Shown: piece by piece, positions 26,557 to 35,580 of the stretch
Layout: each line of letters starts with the position of its first letter
Numbering within the stretch: the stretch's first letter is position 1
NCBI RefSeq assembly: GCF_022879595.1
Contig: NZ_CP084269.1
Coordinates: 62,001 to 126,000, forward strand
Source: Caballeronia sp. Lep1P3
GTDB taxonomy: Bacteria > Pseudomonadota > Gammaproteobacteria > Burkholderiales > Burkholderiaceae
Length of the DNA: 64,000 nt
Direction of reading: 5' to 3'
Program-made: the position numbers and the translations under genes
The notes under the pieces: model-generated
What the model was told of the DNA's origin: nothing
The model's database searches: none
Seen by the model: the letters and a program-made list of their open reading frames with translations, nothing else

Positions 26557-27267
26557 TCAGCCGCCGTCGTCCGCAAGCAGGGACGCTTGAGCCAGATCGA
26601 GGTTGGGCATCGCTTTAGGCTTGGCGCTGCGCGGCGGCAGTGGGAACGGCTCTGCGCGCATCGCCTCAACCGGATAGAGCTGCAGGAACGAGCGCGCTTC
26701 GTCCGTGCTTTTGCAAGACAGCCAGTCCTCGTATTCCGTCGGCGGGATGATGACAACCGACCTCTTTTCCGCTCCCGGCCTATGGAACCGCTTCATCAGC
26801 GGGTGATCGTCGGCGTTGACCGTCAACATCGTCATCGAAAGGCTCATTGAGCTATCGGCCGGATCTTTCCATGCACGCCAAAGCCCAGCGATCGCGAGCG
26901 GCGCGCCATCGGCCATGCCGATTCGCCAGCGCACTGCCTTCCCAGTCTCATAGTCCGGCTCGTAGAACCGGCGACAGGGGATCAGCGCGAATTGCAGCTT
27001 GTTCCAGGCGGTGCGAAAACTCGTCTTCTGGCCGACTGACTCGGAGCGCGCGTTCATCGTATCGAATGCTTTCACGCCCTGCGGGATGAACCTGCGCGGG
27101 ACCATGCCGAACGTCGCGGCGTCAGTCAAATACTCACCATCGACGCGGCGGAAGATCGGCGCAGCATAGTCCTTGTAGATTTCCGGCTTGTAATCGAAGT
27201 TCGGCACCGGGAACAGACTGAAGACGTCAAACGCGTCTTTCGGATTAGACTCGTAGCTCGTGCACAC
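26557..27267 (-). CDS. SRAP/YedK-type abasic-site crosslinking protein
   Basis: 236 residues. HMCES/YedK proteins shield abasic sites in single-stranded DNA by a covalent link through Cys2. The start is GTG at 27267, with GGAGGG seven bases upstream, so the product begins Met-Cys: the catalytic Cys becomes residue 2. Conserved regions: TFGMVPRRFIP, FDTMNARSES, CRRFYEPD, LAIAGLWRAW and MLTVNADDHPLMKRFH with the active-site His/Asp. It is divergent from ku, in keeping with a DNA repair cluster. Confidence 0.95.
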   Translation of the reverse strand: MCTSYESNPKDAFDVFSLFPVPNFDYKPEIYKDYAAPIFRRVDGEYLTDAATFGMVPRRFIPQGVKAFDTMNARSESVGQKTSFRTAWNKLQFALIPCRRFYEPDYETGKAVRWRIGMADGAPLAIAGLWRAWKDPADSSMSLSMTMLTVNADDHPLMKRFHRPGAEKRSVVIIPPTEYEDWLSCKSTDEARSFLQLYPVEAMRAEPFPLPPRSAKPKAMPNLDLAQASLLADDGG

Positions 27268-27457
27268 TTTTTTGCCCTCCGTTGCCGAAAATATACACGG
27301 AGGCGCAGCGTCGCCCGCCTTGCCGTTGCCGCAACCGGGGTCAGCGGCGTGGCACCCGGTTTGCACAGAACGCCCGTTGGCCTTGCCGCGTGACTGCGTT
27401 GTGCCGCCAAGAGCGGCATCGACTGTGGCCGGCCAGATAACCTACGCGAGGTTTCCT

Positions 27458-28408
27458 ATGGCTGCCCGCTCGATCGCTTCAATGACGCTGAGTTTCGGTC
27501 TCGTCTCTGTGCCGGTGAAGGTCTACACGGCCACCGAGAGCAAGTCCGGCGTCGGTTTCAACCTGATGCATAAAGAGTGCGGCACCCGGCTCAAACAGCA
27601 GTACGTCTGCCCGCAGGACGGGAAGGTCGTCGAGCGCGCCGATATGGTCAAGGGTTACGAGTTCGAGAAAGAGAAGTACGTGATCTTCGAAAAGTCGGAG
27701 TTGGAAGCGCTGGAAGCAAGCGCGAGCCACACGATCGACATCGTGTCGTTCGTGCCGACGGAGGCAATTGACCCGATCTACCTCGACAAGCCCTACTACC
27801 TCGCGCCCGACAAGCGGGGCGGAAAACCGTACCGGTTGCTGCAGGAAGCCATGAAGGACAGCGGCACCTGCGCGGTAGCCCGATGGACGTGGAAGGGCAA
27901 GCAGCACATGGTGCAGGTGCGCCCCGGCAACGACGGCTTGATCCTCCAGACGTTGCTCTACGCCGACGAAGTCCGCTCCCAAGCCGATATCGGCATCGAA
28001 GAAACCGACATCCAGCCCACGGAACTGCAGCTCGCCGAACAACTGATCGAGCAGTACCGCGTAGACAGCTACGACGCGACGGCCTACAAGGACGAAGAGA
28101 AGGAACGCATCCTCGCCGAGATCGACAAGAAAATCGCGGGCAACAAAATCACCGCCGCGCCCGCCGTCGAACAGCCCGGCGCGCAAGTAATCGACCTCGT
28201 TGAAGCCCTGCGCGCCAGTCTGAAGAAAAAGCCCGCCGCAGCGGACCAACCGACGGCTGCACCGCGCGCCGCACGGAAGACAGCCCGGGCCGCCGCACCG
28301 ATTCCTGAACCGGCGCAGGAAGCACCGGTTCAAAAACGCCGCTCGGTTCGCCGCGCGGCCACCGAAGATCAGCCCGCACCAGCACGCAAGACCGGCACAA
28401 AGAGGTGA
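27458..28408 (+). CDS. ku: Ku, non-homologous end joining protein
   Basis: 316 residues from ATG 27458 (GAGG six bases upstream). Bacterial Ku forms a homodimeric ring on double-strand ends and recruits LigD. The core is complete: SMTLSFGLVSVPVKVYTATE at the start, VVERADMVKGYEFEKEKYV, YYLAPDKRGGKPYRLLQEAM and TLLYADEVR. A long Lys/Arg/Ala-rich tail (from about 240) likely binds DNA and LigD. It is followed two bases later by a MerR-TPR gene. Confidence 0.96.
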   Translation: MAARSIASMTLSFGLVSVPVKVYTATESKSGVGFNLMHKECGTRLKQQYVCPQDGKVVERADMVKGYEFEKEKYVIFEKSELEALEASASHTIDIVSFVPTEAIDPIYLDKPYYLAPDKRGGKPYRLLQEAMKDSGTCAVARWTWKGKQHMVQVRPGNDGLILQTLLYADEVRSQADIGIEETDIQPTELQLAEQLIEQYRVDSYDATAYKDEEKERILAEIDKKIAGNKITAAPAVEQPGAQVIDLVEALRASLKKKPAAADQPTAAPRAARKTARAAAPIPEPAQEAPVQKRRSVRRAATEDQPAPARKTGTKR

Positions 28409-28409
28409 C

Positions 28410-29237
28410 ATGCCCGACCATGGCTACAGCCTGCGAGAAGTCCAGCGCATGCTGGGCGTTTCCCGAAGCGTCGTAGAAAAGCTGGTTGCGGCCGGCTTTG
28501 TCTCGCCGAGCGGCGAGCGGCGCGACTGGCGTTTTACCTTCCAGGACGTCGTCATGCTCCGGACCGCACAGGCGTTACGCGTGGCCGGAGTCACGCCTTT
28601 GAAGATCGTCCGCGCGCTCGATCATTTGCGTAAGAGCTGGGGCCACGAAGGGTCGCTTACCGGTGTGCGCATTGCGGCAGTCGGCGACCGTGTCGCGGTC
28701 AGGGATGAGGCCAGCCATCAGTGGGATGCGGAGACCGGCCAACTGCTTTTGGACTTCGACGACAAACCCGCCGCGTCAAACGTCGCTTCGCTGCAGGCGC
28801 CGCTGGCAAAAAAGACTCGTGAGGCGGCGACCGACCTCTTCTACCGCGCCCGGTCGTTGGAAGACGAGGACATTGACGCCGCCGAAGCTGCATATCGGGA
28901 GGCGCTTGCGCGTGCGCCCGACTATACCGACGCATCGTTGAACCTTGGCGGCATCCTCGTCGACACCGAACGGTTCGACGACGCGATAGCGATCTACCGC
29001 GACGCGCTGCGCTATCGACCAAACGACCCGGTGTTGCTCTTCAACATTGGCGTCGCGCTGGAAGACTCGGGGCGCTTTCGCGAAGCACTTCGGTCATACG
29101 AGCGTTGCGTGGCGCACGCGCCCGACTTCGCGGACGCCCACTTTAACGCTGCGCGCATCCATGAAGAACTCGGTGAAGCGACCAAGGCGATTCGCCATTT
29201 CAATGCGTACCGGGTAATCATGAAGCGCCAGGATTAG
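28410..29237 (+). CDS. MerR-type HTH protein with TPR repeats
   Basis: 275 residues. N-terminal winged HTH of MerR type (YSLREVQRMLGVSRSVVEKLVAAGFVSP, to about 75), a linker, then tetratricopeptide repeats from about 145 (DASLNLGGILVDTERFDDAIAIYRDAL, NIGVALEDSGRFREALRSYERC). Co-transcribed with ku: stop and start are one base apart. This pairing with ku is known in Burkholderia-type bacteria; its role is not settled but regulation of end joining is plausible. Confidence 0.88.
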   Translation: MPDHGYSLREVQRMLGVSRSVVEKLVAAGFVSPSGERRDWRFTFQDVVMLRTAQALRVAGVTPLKIVRALDHLRKSWGHEGSLTGVRIAAVGDRVAVRDEASHQWDAETGQLLLDFDDKPAASNVASLQAPLAKKTREAATDLFYRARSLEDEDIDAAEAAYREALARAPDYTDASLNLGGILVDTERFDDAIAIYRDALRYRPNDPVLLFNIGVALEDSGRFREALRSYERCVAHAPDFADAHFNAARIHEELGEATKAIRHFNAYRVIMKRQD

Positions 29238-29264
29238 CGTCCGAGCCGCTGCGGACTGTCGCGG

Positions 29265-29825
29265 TCACTTGTCCGGGCTGGTCGGCGTCCAGCCGAACAC
29301 CGACTCGAACCGTTCTCGAAACGGAGTCCTCAGACCGGGTGGCGAGTGACGAATGTAGCTTTCAGCCCGGCTCCAGTCGTCATCAGTCAGCGAGTGCAGA
29401 TACTGCACAGCCTCGTCAACGCTGGGCAGGCGACCGTTGCGGTCTCGCGACTTGGGCGGTAGCGCGGTCCACACAACCGCGTCTGCACCATTGCTTTTCA
29501 ACCATGCGGCCATGGCCTCCGAGTGCAGGTAGTCGATGCCGTTGGGTTGAGGAATGCTCCCTACCCACTCGGTCGCGTGATTCCGCACATCCTCCCGCTC
29601 ACGTAACGCTTCTCGCGCTGCATCGAGTGTCTCGACAGCGACAGGTGCCCAAAACGTTGGTTGTAGCGGACCGTCCTCCATCAGCACAAGACTGACGATC
29701 TCACCGTCCGAATGGCGAGCGAACTCAAGGGGCAAAAGCGGACCGCCTTCCTGCCATTCACCGACGATAGGAAAGCCTTTCAAATCCCACAGAAGCGAAC
29801 CCCAAGCTACACATACGACTTTCAT
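29265..29825 (-). CDS. GGCT-like hypothetical protein
   Basis: 186 residues from ATG 29825 (GGAGG upstream). VVCVAWGSLLWDLKGFPIVGEWQEGGPLLPLEFAR has the look of a gamma-glutamylcyclotransferase-like start (xYGSLLWD) and the body follows with a beta-rich middle. Catalytic activity is uncertain because the later Glu cannot be placed with confidence. It is convergent with the MerR-TPR gene. Confidence 0.5.
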   Translation of the reverse strand: MKVVCVAWGSLLWDLKGFPIVGEWQEGGPLLPLEFARHSDGEIVSLVLMEDGPLQPTFWAPVAVETLDAAREALREREDVRNHATEWVGSIPQPNGIDYLHSEAMAAWLKSNGADAVVWTALPPKSRDRNGRLPSVDEAVQYLHSLTDDDWSRAESYIRHSPPGLRTPFRERFESVFGWTPTSPDK

Positions 29826-29986
29826 AAAGTACCTCCTCCCTTACCTTATGCGTCAGCAGAAGGCGTGCCGTTGCCTGAGAACCGCTCGCGCGCCAAGGCC
29901 GTGCTAGCCCAGGAGAAGCGCGCGAGACGGTGCTTCGTGATTGGAACGGGCCTTGCTCGGTGCTATTAAAACTGAAAGGAGCCAAC

Positions 29987-30196
29987 ATGGCAGAGCAACA
30001 CAAGCCCGGTGAGAAGGTGCAGACCTCGGGCATCTACAAGGTGGTCAAGGAAGGCGACGGCGCCTCGGGGTTTGAGGTGACGTGCGTGGAAGGCGAGCAT
30101 TTTCCGCCGACGAGGAGCGGCAAAGGCGCTCACTATGAACTCGTCCATGCTGCCACGCATTCACACAAGCACAGCGAGCTCGGCAGCGGCGACTGA
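29987..30196 (+). CDS. YjzC-like small protein
   Basis: 69 residues from ATG 29987, with AAAGGA seven bases upstream. The pattern KPGEKVQTSGIYKVV...GFEVTCVEGEHFPPTRSGKGAHYELVHAA matches the short YjzC family, found mostly as an orphan small protein of unknown role. The longer frame from 29930 has no ribosome site. Confidence 0.7.
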   Translation: MAEQHKPGEKVQTSGIYKVVKEGDGASGFEVTCVEGEHFPPTRSGKGAHYELVHAATHSHKHSELGSGD

Positions 30197-30211
30197 TTGC
30201 AGAGGGCCATC

Positions 30212-30523
30212 GTGGGCGCGACACACAAAAACATGCTGCTTGGCTTCGCTTCAGCATGCCTGCTTGCCGGATGCGCCGTCGGCGAGATGCCGCCGCCAGG
30301 AAGGCACCTCACTGACGGCGAGTGCCGCGACCTAACTGCATTAAAGACAAATGCGAACCCCACGATGGCTCAGCACCAGTCAGAGTTAGCCGCGCTTCGC
30401 AAAGCGGGTTACGACCCATCTCCCTTCTGGGACGACCCCTACTATCCCGAGGACCTGCAGGCTGCGCAGCGCCTTGTTGACTACTGGTTCCAGACCGAGT
30501 GCGCCTCAGCGCAAACCCAGTGA
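30212..30523 (+). CDS. small lipoprotein, DUF4148-like
   Basis: 103 residues from GTG 30212, which has AGAGGG five bases upstream; ATG 30233 and TTG 30197 are alternatives. Lipobox LLAGC ends the leader. The tail (QHQSELAALRKAGYDPSPFWDDPYYPEDLQAAQRLVDYW) resembles DUF4148 proteins, short exported proteins common in Burkholderia. Follows the YjzC-like gene by 15 bases. Confidence 0.6.
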   Translation: MGATHKNMLLGFASACLLAGCAVGEMPPPGRHLTDGECRDLTALKTNANPTMAQHQSELAALRKAGYDPSPFWDDPYYPEDLQAAQRLVDYWFQTECASAQTQ

Positions 30524-30616
30524 CGTCAGCACCGTTTAACCTAGCTCAATCACTCGCGCACCCTTCGCCGCGTGCGCACGACCGCCCGCGGCGCTCGTAC
30601 TAGCCACGGAGTATCA

Positions 30617-31726
30617 ATGACCGAGCAAGACATCAAACCAGGCAAGTCGCAGCGCATTGCTTTCGCGATGCAGGGTGGCGGCGCCGTTGGGGCTTTTCAG
30701 GCTGGCGTGCTCGAAGCTCTGCACGAAGCCAACGTTGAAATTGACGCGTGTTGCGGATCGTCGATCGGCGCGATCAACGCAGCGATCTACTTTGGCAATA
30801 CACCGTCGCGTCGCATTGATCGTCTCAGGGAGTTCTACGATCGAGTCTCAGTGCCCGGTACGGCGATGCCGGATCAGATGCTTGCCTTCAACGGCGCAAC
30901 GATACTTGGGGGCGACGACTTCCGCCGGGTGCTCGCCGAAGCCGACCAAAGCTATGCGATGAGCGCAGGACTACCTGGGTTCTTTACGCGCCGACTAGCG
31001 GTGCCATGGACAAACGGCACCGGCGCGCCCGAACTGGCCAGCATCATGGATCTTTCGCCGCTCTACCGGACCCTTGAGAGCGTGTGCGACTTTGAAGAGC
31101 TAAATCGGAGCGGGACGCACGTGAGCGTCATCGCGACAAACGTGGCGACGGGCAAGGCACACTACTTCGACAATCGCGGAGGCCGCCTAGTTGCCCCGAT
31201 GATTGTTGCGTCGGGCAGCTTGCCGCCATGGTTCGCCCCAGTCCAGGTCAACGATGAGTGGTACTGGGACGGCTCGCTGGTTTCAGCTGCGCCCCTGCAC
31301 CGTCTCATTGAGACTGCCCCGGCAGACGTCGAGACGACCATCTTTCGGGCCGACTTGTGGACCCCGGACGGCCAGGTGCCGGACAACGTGAGTGATGCGG
31401 AGATCCGTCAAAAAAACATCGAGCACGGAAGTCGCGCTGCGGCATACCATGAGACGCTCGATGAGTCACACCGCTTAAAGTCGCTACTCGCCTACGCGCT
31501 GAACTGCATCGACCCGGCGCAGCGCCAATCTGATCCGCAACTGATGAACGCGGCTGCAATTGCCAGCGTTAAGCCAATCCGCATGGTTCCGATGGACTAT
31601 GAGTCGTCGCAACAGGGATCCCACTTCAAGGACGGGCAGTTCAGCCCGGCGGCCATCAAGACTCATTGGAGTTACGGTCGCGAGGCGGCGAAAGCCGCGC
31701 TCGAGCGAATGAATGGTACGGCATAA
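30617..31726 (+). CDS. patatin-like phospholipase
   Basis: 369 residues from ATG 30617 (CGGAG just upstream). Patatin hydrolase: oxyanion loop GGGAVGAFQAG, nucleophile elbow CGSSIGA (about residue 50), and the second catalytic residue in WYWDGSLVSAAP near 220, where the usual DGA/DGG is DGS. Cytosolic; no signal peptide. A C-terminal region of about 100 residues follows the hydrolase. Likely acts on membrane lipids; similar proteins include effectors and defence effectors, but no partner here points to either. Confidence 0.9.
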   Translation: MTEQDIKPGKSQRIAFAMQGGGAVGAFQAGVLEALHEANVEIDACCGSSIGAINAAIYFGNTPSRRIDRLREFYDRVSVPGTAMPDQMLAFNGATILGGDDFRRVLAEADQSYAMSAGLPGFFTRRLAVPWTNGTGAPELASIMDLSPLYRTLESVCDFEELNRSGTHVSVIATNVATGKAHYFDNRGGRLVAPMIVASGSLPPWFAPVQVNDEWYWDGSLVSAAPLHRLIETAPADVETTIFRADLWTPDGQVPDNVSDAEIRQKNIEHGSRAAAYHETLDESHRLKSLLAYALNCIDPAQRQSDPQLMNAAAIASVKPIRMVPMDYESSQQGSHFKDGQFSPAAIKTHWSYGREAAKAALERMNGTA

Positions 31727-31730
31727 CGCG

Positions 31731-32126
31731 ATGAGACAAGTCGACGAAGCCCAGCCGCGGAACGTCCTAGAGCGTCCGAAACTGCGTATCGTCGTCAGCA
31801 GCGCGAGCGTGATCCCAGGCATGCCAGCGACGGTCGTGATCGTGCTGAAAAACCCGTGCGACTGCGACTTCGAGGTCGTCAGTAGCGCCTTCGAGGTCAA
31901 GCGCACGCCGATCGGCGCACGACATTCCCTGCCCAAAGCCGGATGGGGTTACGCCGTGACCGACGCGGTGAGGCCCCGGACGTGGCTGCCGGCTGCCGAA
32001 CGATGCCGCGCTCAACAAGGAAGGCGCTGTCGTTTTTCAAGCTGCCTGATCCGGCGCTCAGCCGCTCGCGTCCGCCCACCGAACTGCATCTCGGTGGGCG
32101 GCAAAGCGGTAAAAACAAAGCGGTAA
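31731..32126 (+). CDS. hypothetical protein, probably frame-disturbed at the 3' end
   Basis: Starts with ATG 31731, five bases after the patatin stop. The first 80 codons look natural (LRIVVSSASVIPGMPATVVIVLKNPCDCDFEVV). The rest of the frame, from about 31970, reads like non-coding. In the +1 frame a short natural-looking end appears (NDAALNKEGAVVF, around 31999). A single indel between 31970 and 32000 would explain this. No family recognised. Confidence 0.35.
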   Translation: MRQVDEAQPRNVLERPKLRIVVSSASVIPGMPATVVIVLKNPCDCDFEVVSSAFEVKRTPIGARHSLPKAGWGYAVTDAVRPRTWLPAAERCRAQQGRRCRFSSCLIRRSAARVRPPNCISVGGKAVKTKR

Positions 32127-32225
32127 AAGACTGGCGCGGACGACTGCAACCGGCACAAGTCACCCCAAGGTATGGCGATTGCCGTCGGATGAGCAACCAC
32201 GTTGCCCTTACTAACTGGAGACTCG

Positions 32226-32486
32226 ATGCGTGATAGCCAATTCACCCGCTCGCTTGAAGCAGTGCTCACGGCTGCTGCGACTCTGTGCTTTGTCACAGGT
32301 TGTGCAACTGGCGCAGACGACTCGACGCGCGCACATGTGCAGAGGGATCTCGCGACGTATCGCTGCGCCGGATTCGATCCGGTCGCCGACGAAATCACTT
32401 ATCCGGCCGACGTTGAGAGAGCTGAAGCCCGCGTCGCCGCGGGAAAAGGCTGCGTTGCTGATCAACATCCGCCGACCCGCCCATGA
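32226..32486 (+). CDS. second small lipoprotein, DUF4148-like
   Basis: 86 residues from ATG 32226, GGAG five bases upstream. A leader ends in FVTGC and the mature part has RDLATYRCAGFDPVADEITYPADVERAEARV, the same pattern as the protein at 30212-30523 but only distantly similar. Repeats of this protein class around the patatin gene may be coincidence. Function unknown. Confidence 0.55.
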   Translation: MRDSQFTRSLEAVLTAAATLCFVTGCATGADDSTRAHVQRDLATYRCAGFDPVADEITYPADVERAEARVAAGKGCVADQHPPTRP

Positions 32487-32568
32487 GGAGGAGGTCCATC
32501 TCGAGGCCAAGGTCGGGCGCCAGCAATGCCGCCGTTGGTGACGTGAGCTAACTAGCGGCAATGCAGTA

Positions 32569-32847
32569 ATGGGCAGCGCATACCTTATTGACCCGTTGGC
32601 ACGGACTGTCACCATTATCGAGCGCGAAGACCGAGCGTCGCTTTCATCGGTCTACGCGCTTCTCAAGTGCGCGAGCGTAGCGCGGTACTCCTTGGGAGGC
32701 GGAGACCTGCTCTATGTGGACGAACACCGCCCGGCGGGCGGCGGCGCATTCACGTGTAAGCTGTACCCAGACACCGCGTTTTTCGGCCGCGCACTGTGGG
32801 TCGGGTCAAGCGCCGCAGGAGAGGAAAAGCCCCCGATATGTCGCTAG
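32569..32847 (+). CDS. hypothetical protein, DUF3846-like
   Basis: 92 residues, ATG 32569, poor ribosome site. AYLIDPLARTVTIIEREDRASLSSVYALLKC resembles the start of DUF3846 proteins found in mobile DNA; the later GDLLYVDEHRPAGGGAF fits that family too. Function unknown. The gap 32487-32568 holds nothing visible. Confidence 0.5.
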   Translation: MGSAYLIDPLARTVTIIEREDRASLSSVYALLKCASVARYSLGGGDLLYVDEHRPAGGGAFTCKLYPDTAFFGRALWVGSSAAGEEKPPICR

Positions 32848-32954
32848 ACGTCGCGTCCGAACTGATCGTTTTCGTTAGCGGTGACTATCTTGATCAGCCG
32901 CCCGACTGACTGCCGTATTTACAGACTGACGATGGGCGCATATCGCTACCTTGT

Positions 32955-33167
32955 GTGCGATGCAGCGAGCTCTGGACGACGTTCGAGGCGGACAGGCGCA
33001 CCAAATTTCATCGAGCCGTCCCAGCGAGCGCCCCACCTTCCAATGAGCCGTACTACGACTTCGCTGGACGCCTGCTGTACCGGCGGTTTCGCGGCGAGGT
33101 GATCGAGACCAGCTTCTATCGTAGGCTCTGCATACGTCATGCCGTGGTCGCGGGCTTGTCACGTTGA
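32955..33167 (+). CDS. possible small protein, zinc-ribbon-like start
   Basis: 70 residues from GTG 32955. Upstream in the same frame, natural-looking codons continue to a CTG at 32910 (PYLQTDDGRISLPCVRC), so the true start may be there. Only one CxxC is visible (CVRC), so a zinc site is not shown. The rest reads YDFAGRLLYRRFRGEVIETSFYRRLC. Support is only the look of the sequence. Confidence 0.35.
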   Translation: MRCSELWTTFEADRRTKFHRAVPASAPPSNEPYYDFAGRLLYRRFRGEVIETSFYRRLCIRHAVVAGLSR

Positions 33168-33287
33168 TCGCGTTCAATACCGTGCGAACTTGCAGCAGGC
33201 GAGTCAGGACCAAGGTTTGCAAACACGGCACACCGGCGCGTCGCGACAGACGCTGCCGCCTTAGGCGCTAAACCGGAAGAGCAACAG

Positions 33288-33575
33288 ATGAACACAGCAA
33301 CGAAATGCATCGTGACGACCGCTTTTGCGTGGGGCCTTTCGACCGCCGCGCTCGCCCAAGGAAACGCCGGCGGCATTGCCGGTGGCAACGGCGCGGGCCG
33401 TGGAGGTGTCGGCATTGCCACGCCCAACGGAAATGGGGAGACCGGTACGCCGGGCGGGCCGACCAGCAAGCACTCCACGCTCCACATCAAGCCGCATCAC
33501 AAGGCTAAGAAGCAAAGCTCGGCTGACGCCAGACCGGTCAGCGCAGACCGACCGCCTTCCGCATCGCCGCAGTAA
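33288..33575 (+). CDS. small exported Gly-rich protein
   Basis: 95 residues. Clear signal peptide (ATKCIVTTAFAWGLSTAALA, cut after ALA) followed by a Gly/Asn-rich stretch with GGIAGGNGAGRGGVGIATPN and a basic tail with HIKPHHKAKK. Small exported proteins like this are common in Burkholderia with no known role. The 3' end overlaps the convergent ligD by 38 bases. Confidence 0.65.
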   Translation: MNTATKCIVTTAFAWGLSTAALAQGNAGGIAGGNGAGRGGVGIATPNGNGETGTPGGPTSKHSTLHIKPHHKAKKQSSADARPVSADRPPSASPQ

Positions 33576-35484
33576 TGCCTTGCCGCGTGCGGTGAAAGCC
33601 CTTCCAAGGGTCGGCTTTCAGCGAATGCATGCGCTGCGCGGCTGTCTTGATCGTCCACTGATCGGCGCGGCCGATGTCGCTCAACTCGTCCCACGCGATC
33701 GGCATCGACACGCCCATGCCCGATCGGGCGCGTGCCGAGAACACGGCGACGGTGCTCGCTCCTTTGCTGTTGCGCAGATAGTCGATGAAGATCTTCTTCA
33801 CCCTGTTTTTGGGCCCGAGGACGGCGGAGAAGCGCTCGGGCATCAGTCGCGCCATGTAGCGCGCGACCGCGTGCGAGAATTCTTTCACTTCGTCCCATTG
33901 CTGCCGACGCGTGAGCGGCACGACGATGTGAAAGCCCTTGCCCCCGCTCGTCTTGATGAAGCTTTTGAGTCCGATCTCGTCGAGCAACACTTTCGATAGC
34001 GTCGCGGCATCGACCATCATATGCCACGACAGCTCGGGGTCCGGGTCCAGGTCGAGGATGAAGCGGTCAGGATGATCGAGGTCCGGCTGCACGGCGTTCC
34101 AGCTATGCAGTTCGACGACGTTCATCTGGGCAAGGCCGATGAGCGCTTCGTGACGATCGACGACCAGCAGCGGCGGGTGGCGAGGATGCAGTTCGACCGG
34201 CAGCCGGGTAATGCCGGGGATCTTTGAACGCTCCTCGTGCTTCTGGAAGAATAGCTCGCCGTGGATGCCTTCCGGCGCGCGCACCAGCGACACCGGCCTA
34301 TCCTTCAGGTACGGCAACGCAAACTCCGCGATCTCGTCGTAATAGCGAACAAGGTCGATCTTTTTCATGCGCGTCACGTCGTCAATGACGCGCTCGGCGT
34401 TGGACACTTTCACACCCGCGATGACGAGTGTTCCAGCCCGGCCGGGTGATACCCGCGTGGTTCCCTTCGCTTGAGGCAGGCTCTCAGGTTCGTCAACGTC
34501 GACGACCGTCTCTTCCGTCACGGCTGTCGCGGGCTTGTCCTCACGCATGCCTTGGAAAACAGAATGGCGCGCCTCGCCAGCAGGCGTCCATTCGAGGAAT
34601 GACGCTTCAACGACGAGTTCGGGAGCCAGCCACACGAAGTCGCGATCTTTCTCTCGCGGGGGCGGGTTGTAGAACGGCGGATCATCGCGAACGAGCTTTA
34701 CCGCCTTCTTTTCGAGCTTGGCCAGCGGGCGCGGCTTCAGTTCCGCTTTCACGGTGCCGGCGAAGCGCAGGCTGCCGTCGCGCTCGTGCACGCCGAGCAT
34801 CAGCGATCGCATCCCGCTCTTTGCGCCGACGAGTCTTGTGTACCCGCCGACGACAAACTCTTGGCGCTGAAGGCACTTTAGTTTTATCCAATCGGTCGAG
34901 CGCCCAGAGCGGTACGGCGCATCCGCGCGTTTGCCAATGATGCCCTCCAGTCGCATCCGGCACGCGGACGCGAGTAACGATTCAGGGTCTTCGGTGAAGG
35001 ACTCGCTAAAACGGACGCGCTCGCTCGACGTCTGAGCGATCAGCTCGCCGAGCAGCTCTCTGCGCTGGGCAAGCGGCACTTCCCGCAGGTCACGTCCGTT
35101 GAGAAACGGCATATCGAACGCGAAAAAAGTCAGCTGCGCCGTGCTGCGACGGTCAAAAGCATTCTGCAGCGCGTTGAAGTCGGGGACGCCGCTGTCCGTC
35201 AATACGACCACCTCTCCGTCCAGCCACGCGTTGTCGACCGGCATGTCCTCTATCGCGGTCGCGAGCGTTCGCATCTTCGCAGTCCAGTCGTGTCCTCCCC
35301 GCGTGATGAGCTTCACTTGGCCCGCGCCCAGCCTGCACATCAGGCGATAGCCGTCGAACTTGATCTCGTAGAGCCAGTCGCCGCTCGCGGGCGGCCGGCG
35401 CGCGAGCGTGGCGAGTTGAGGCGAGATCGAGTCGGGTAGCGCATCGCTGGGCGGTGCGCTTGCGTGGTCGGGACGCTTGGCCAT
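33538..35484 (-). CDS. ligD: LigD, ligase-polymerase form
   Basis: 648 residues from ATG 35484 (GGAGG eight bases upstream). Domain order: ATP-dependent ligase first (nucleotidyl Lys42 in YEIKFDGYRL, later EGIIGKRADAPYRSGR and DWIKLKCLQRQEFVVGG), then the primase-like polymerase (ILDLDPDPEL with the metal Asp pair, GLKSFIKTSGGKGFHIVVPL). It seals and fills in double-strand ends held by Ku. The N-terminal 3'-phosphoesterase domain of Pseudomonas-type LigD is absent. The upstream in-frame ATG at 35553 is unlikely. Confidence 0.95.
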   Translation of the reverse strand: MAKRPDHASAPPSDALPDSISPQLATLARRPPASGDWLYEIKFDGYRLMCRLGAGQVKLITRGGHDWTAKMRTLATAIEDMPVDNAWLDGEVVVLTDSGVPDFNALQNAFDRRSTAQLTFFAFDMPFLNGRDLREVPLAQRRELLGELIAQTSSERVRFSESFTEDPESLLASACRMRLEGIIGKRADAPYRSGRSTDWIKLKCLQRQEFVVGGYTRLVGAKSGMRSLMLGVHERDGSLRFAGTVKAELKPRPLAKLEKKAVKLVRDDPPFYNPPPREKDRDFVWLAPELVVEASFLEWTPAGEARHSVFQGMREDKPATAVTEETVVDVDEPESLPQAKGTTRVSPGRAGTLVIAGVKVSNAERVIDDVTRMKKIDLVRYYDEIAEFALPYLKDRPVSLVRAPEGIHGELFFQKHEERSKIPGITRLPVELHPRHPPLLVVDRHEALIGLAQMNVVELHSWNAVQPDLDHPDRFILDLDPDPELSWHMMVDAATLSKVLLDEIGLKSFIKTSGGKGFHIVVPLTRRQQWDEVKEFSHAVARYMARLMPERFSAVLGPKNRVKKIFIDYLRNSKGASTVAVFSARARSGMGVSMPIAWDELSDIGRADQWTIKTAAQRMHSLKADPWKGFHRTRQGITAAMRKAVGLR

Positions 35485-35580
35485 GGGGTGATCCTCCGAC
35501 GACCGAGAGCAATCTCTGCTCCACGCAAATGCTGTGAGGGCGCGCACGAACACTGCTCTCCTGTGAGGAGGAGGCTTCTT

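Noticed and set aside
29239..29256. Short hairpin GTCCG/CGGAC after the MerR-TPR gene
   Set aside because: Five pairs, no T-run; too weak to call a terminator.
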